Positions 27,158 through 27,797 of a stretch of 27,797 nt of DNA are shown here, one piece after another (positions within the stretch are counted from its first letter, which is position 1; the number at the start of each line of letters is the position of its first letter). The stretch is from positions 1 through 27,797 of the forward strand of contig NZ_CAJJWO010000066.1 in NCBI RefSeq assembly GCF_905196875.1. Reading direction: 5' to 3'. The position numbers were made by a program, and so were the translations under genes. This DNA comes from an uncultured Parabacteroides sp. (GTDB lineage: Bacteria; Bacteroidota; Bacteroidia; Bacteroidales; Tannerellaceae). The notes beneath the pieces are model-generated. The model ran no database searches, was not told the origin of the DNA, and worked only from the letters and a program-made list of their open reading frames with translations.

Positions 27158-27797
27158 ATGGGAAAGTTTATCAATCCCTTCACCGATTTCGGTTTTCACC
27201 GGATTTTCGGTCAGGAGGTACACAAAGAGTTATTAATTGATTTCTTAAATCAGCTGCTGAAAGGCGAACGTCATATCAGCGATATCACCTTTCAAAATCC
27301 GATCCTTCAACCGGAAACGATTGAAGACCGGGGAGTGATATTCGATATTCATTGCAAGGATGACAAAGGCGGTTGGTTTGTCGTGGAAATGCAGAACGGA
27401 GCCCAGCCCTACTTTTACGACCGGGGTATTTATTACTTATCCCGGGCCATCAGTAACCAGGGTGAGAAGGGTAAAGACTGGAAGTTTAACCTGTGTCCGG
27501 TATACGGCATTTTCCTGTTAAACTATAAGATGGGAATGAATTCCAAATTTCGGACAGATGTTATATTGGCAGACCGTGATACCGGACGGATGTTTAGCGA
27601 CAAGATCCGGCAGGTATATCTGGAGTTACCCTGGTTCACGAAAGAAGCAGATGATTGTGAGACAGATTTTGAACGTTGGTTATATTTATTAAAACATATG
27701 GATACATTAGACAGAATGCCCTTCAAGGCGCAAAAGGCCGTATTCGACAAACTGCTCGAAGTGGCGGATGTGGCTAATCTGAGCAAGGACGAGCGTG
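27158..27797 (+). CDS. Rpn-family recombination-promoting nuclease / PDDEXK_2 protein, cut by window end
   Basis: An open frame from ATG 27158 runs past the window end (213 codons seen). It starts MGKFINPFTDFGFHRIFGQE, the family N-terminus. The PD-(D/E)XK nuclease motif is visible as Asp63 (GVIFDIHCKDD) and Glu77-Met-Gln79 (WFVVEMQ), so the active site looks intact. The family is often labelled a PD-(D/E)XK nuclease family transposase; E. coli Rpn proteins promote RecA-independent recombination and are DNA endonucleases. Copies are abundant in Bacteroidales genomes. A consensus promoter lies upstream. There are no flanking terminal repeats in view to support a mobile element. The remaining C-terminal part is outside the window. 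Confidence 0.88.
   Translation, partial: MGKFINPFTDFGFHRIFGQEVHKELLIDFLNQLLKGERHISDITFQNPILQPETIEDRGVIFDIHCKDDKGGWFVVEMQNGAQPYFYDRGIYYLSRAISNQGEKGKDWKFNLCPVYGIFLLNYKMGMNSKFRTDVILADRDTGRMFSDKIRQVYLELPWFTKEADDCETDFERWLYLLKHMDTLDRMPFKAQKAVFDKLLEVADVANLSKDER

Overview
The window is from a Bacteroidota chromosome, order Bacteroidales. A Parabacteroides or close relative fits best. Supporting signs are SusC/SusD genes under an ECF sigma/FecR pair, several promoters of the Bacteroidales type (-33 TTTG, -7 TAnnTTTG), a UpxY-type NusG homologue, Bacteroidales-restricted families (DUF3823, DUF3987/BT4734-like, DUF4248) and a GLUG surface protein. No rRNA, tRNA, CRISPR array or insertion sequence was seen.

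Region 1 (1-15.2 kb, + strand) is a polysaccharide utilisation locus (PUL). It encodes an ECF sigma factor, a FecR-type anti-sigma factor, a SusC transporter with an STN signalling domain, SusD, a DUF3823 lipoprotein, a lipoprotein with GH42-like layout that I cannot assign to a glycosidase family, and two GH92 alpha-mannosidases. The first GH92 carries residues matching an alpha-1,2-mannosidase; the second lacks them. The likely substrate is a mannose-containing glycan such as a high-mannose N-glycan or mannan (inference). A minus-strand promoter element and a minus-strand intrinsic terminator between fecR and susC suggest a ~75-85 nt antisense RNA over the susC leader.

Region 2 (15.2-20.7 kb) holds a soluble hybrid histidine kinase, a Tat-exported Gfo/Idh/MocA oxidoreductase, an orphan UpxY-type antiterminator with a consensus promoter, a RelE/ParE-type toxin-antitoxin pair and an uncharacterised 51-residue protein.

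Region 3 (20.7-27.8 kb, mostly - strand) is accessory. An HU-like gene is translationally coupled to a 948-residue GLUG beta-helix surface protein. Directly upstream, two 32-bp inverted repeats (30/32 identical, each with the AAACGTTCGT core of known Bacteroidales invertible promoters) bracket a segment with one consensus promoter. In this assembly that promoter points away from the operon, so the surface protein is predicted to be phase-OFF. The segment is followed by three AAATACTT boxes at exact 22-bp spacing, a DUF3987/BT4734-like primase-helicase with its DUF4248 partner, and a truncated Rpn/PDDEXK nuclease gene. No recombinase is encoded here, so the invertase must act in trans. The invertible promoter and the antisense RNA are the two most interesting signals.
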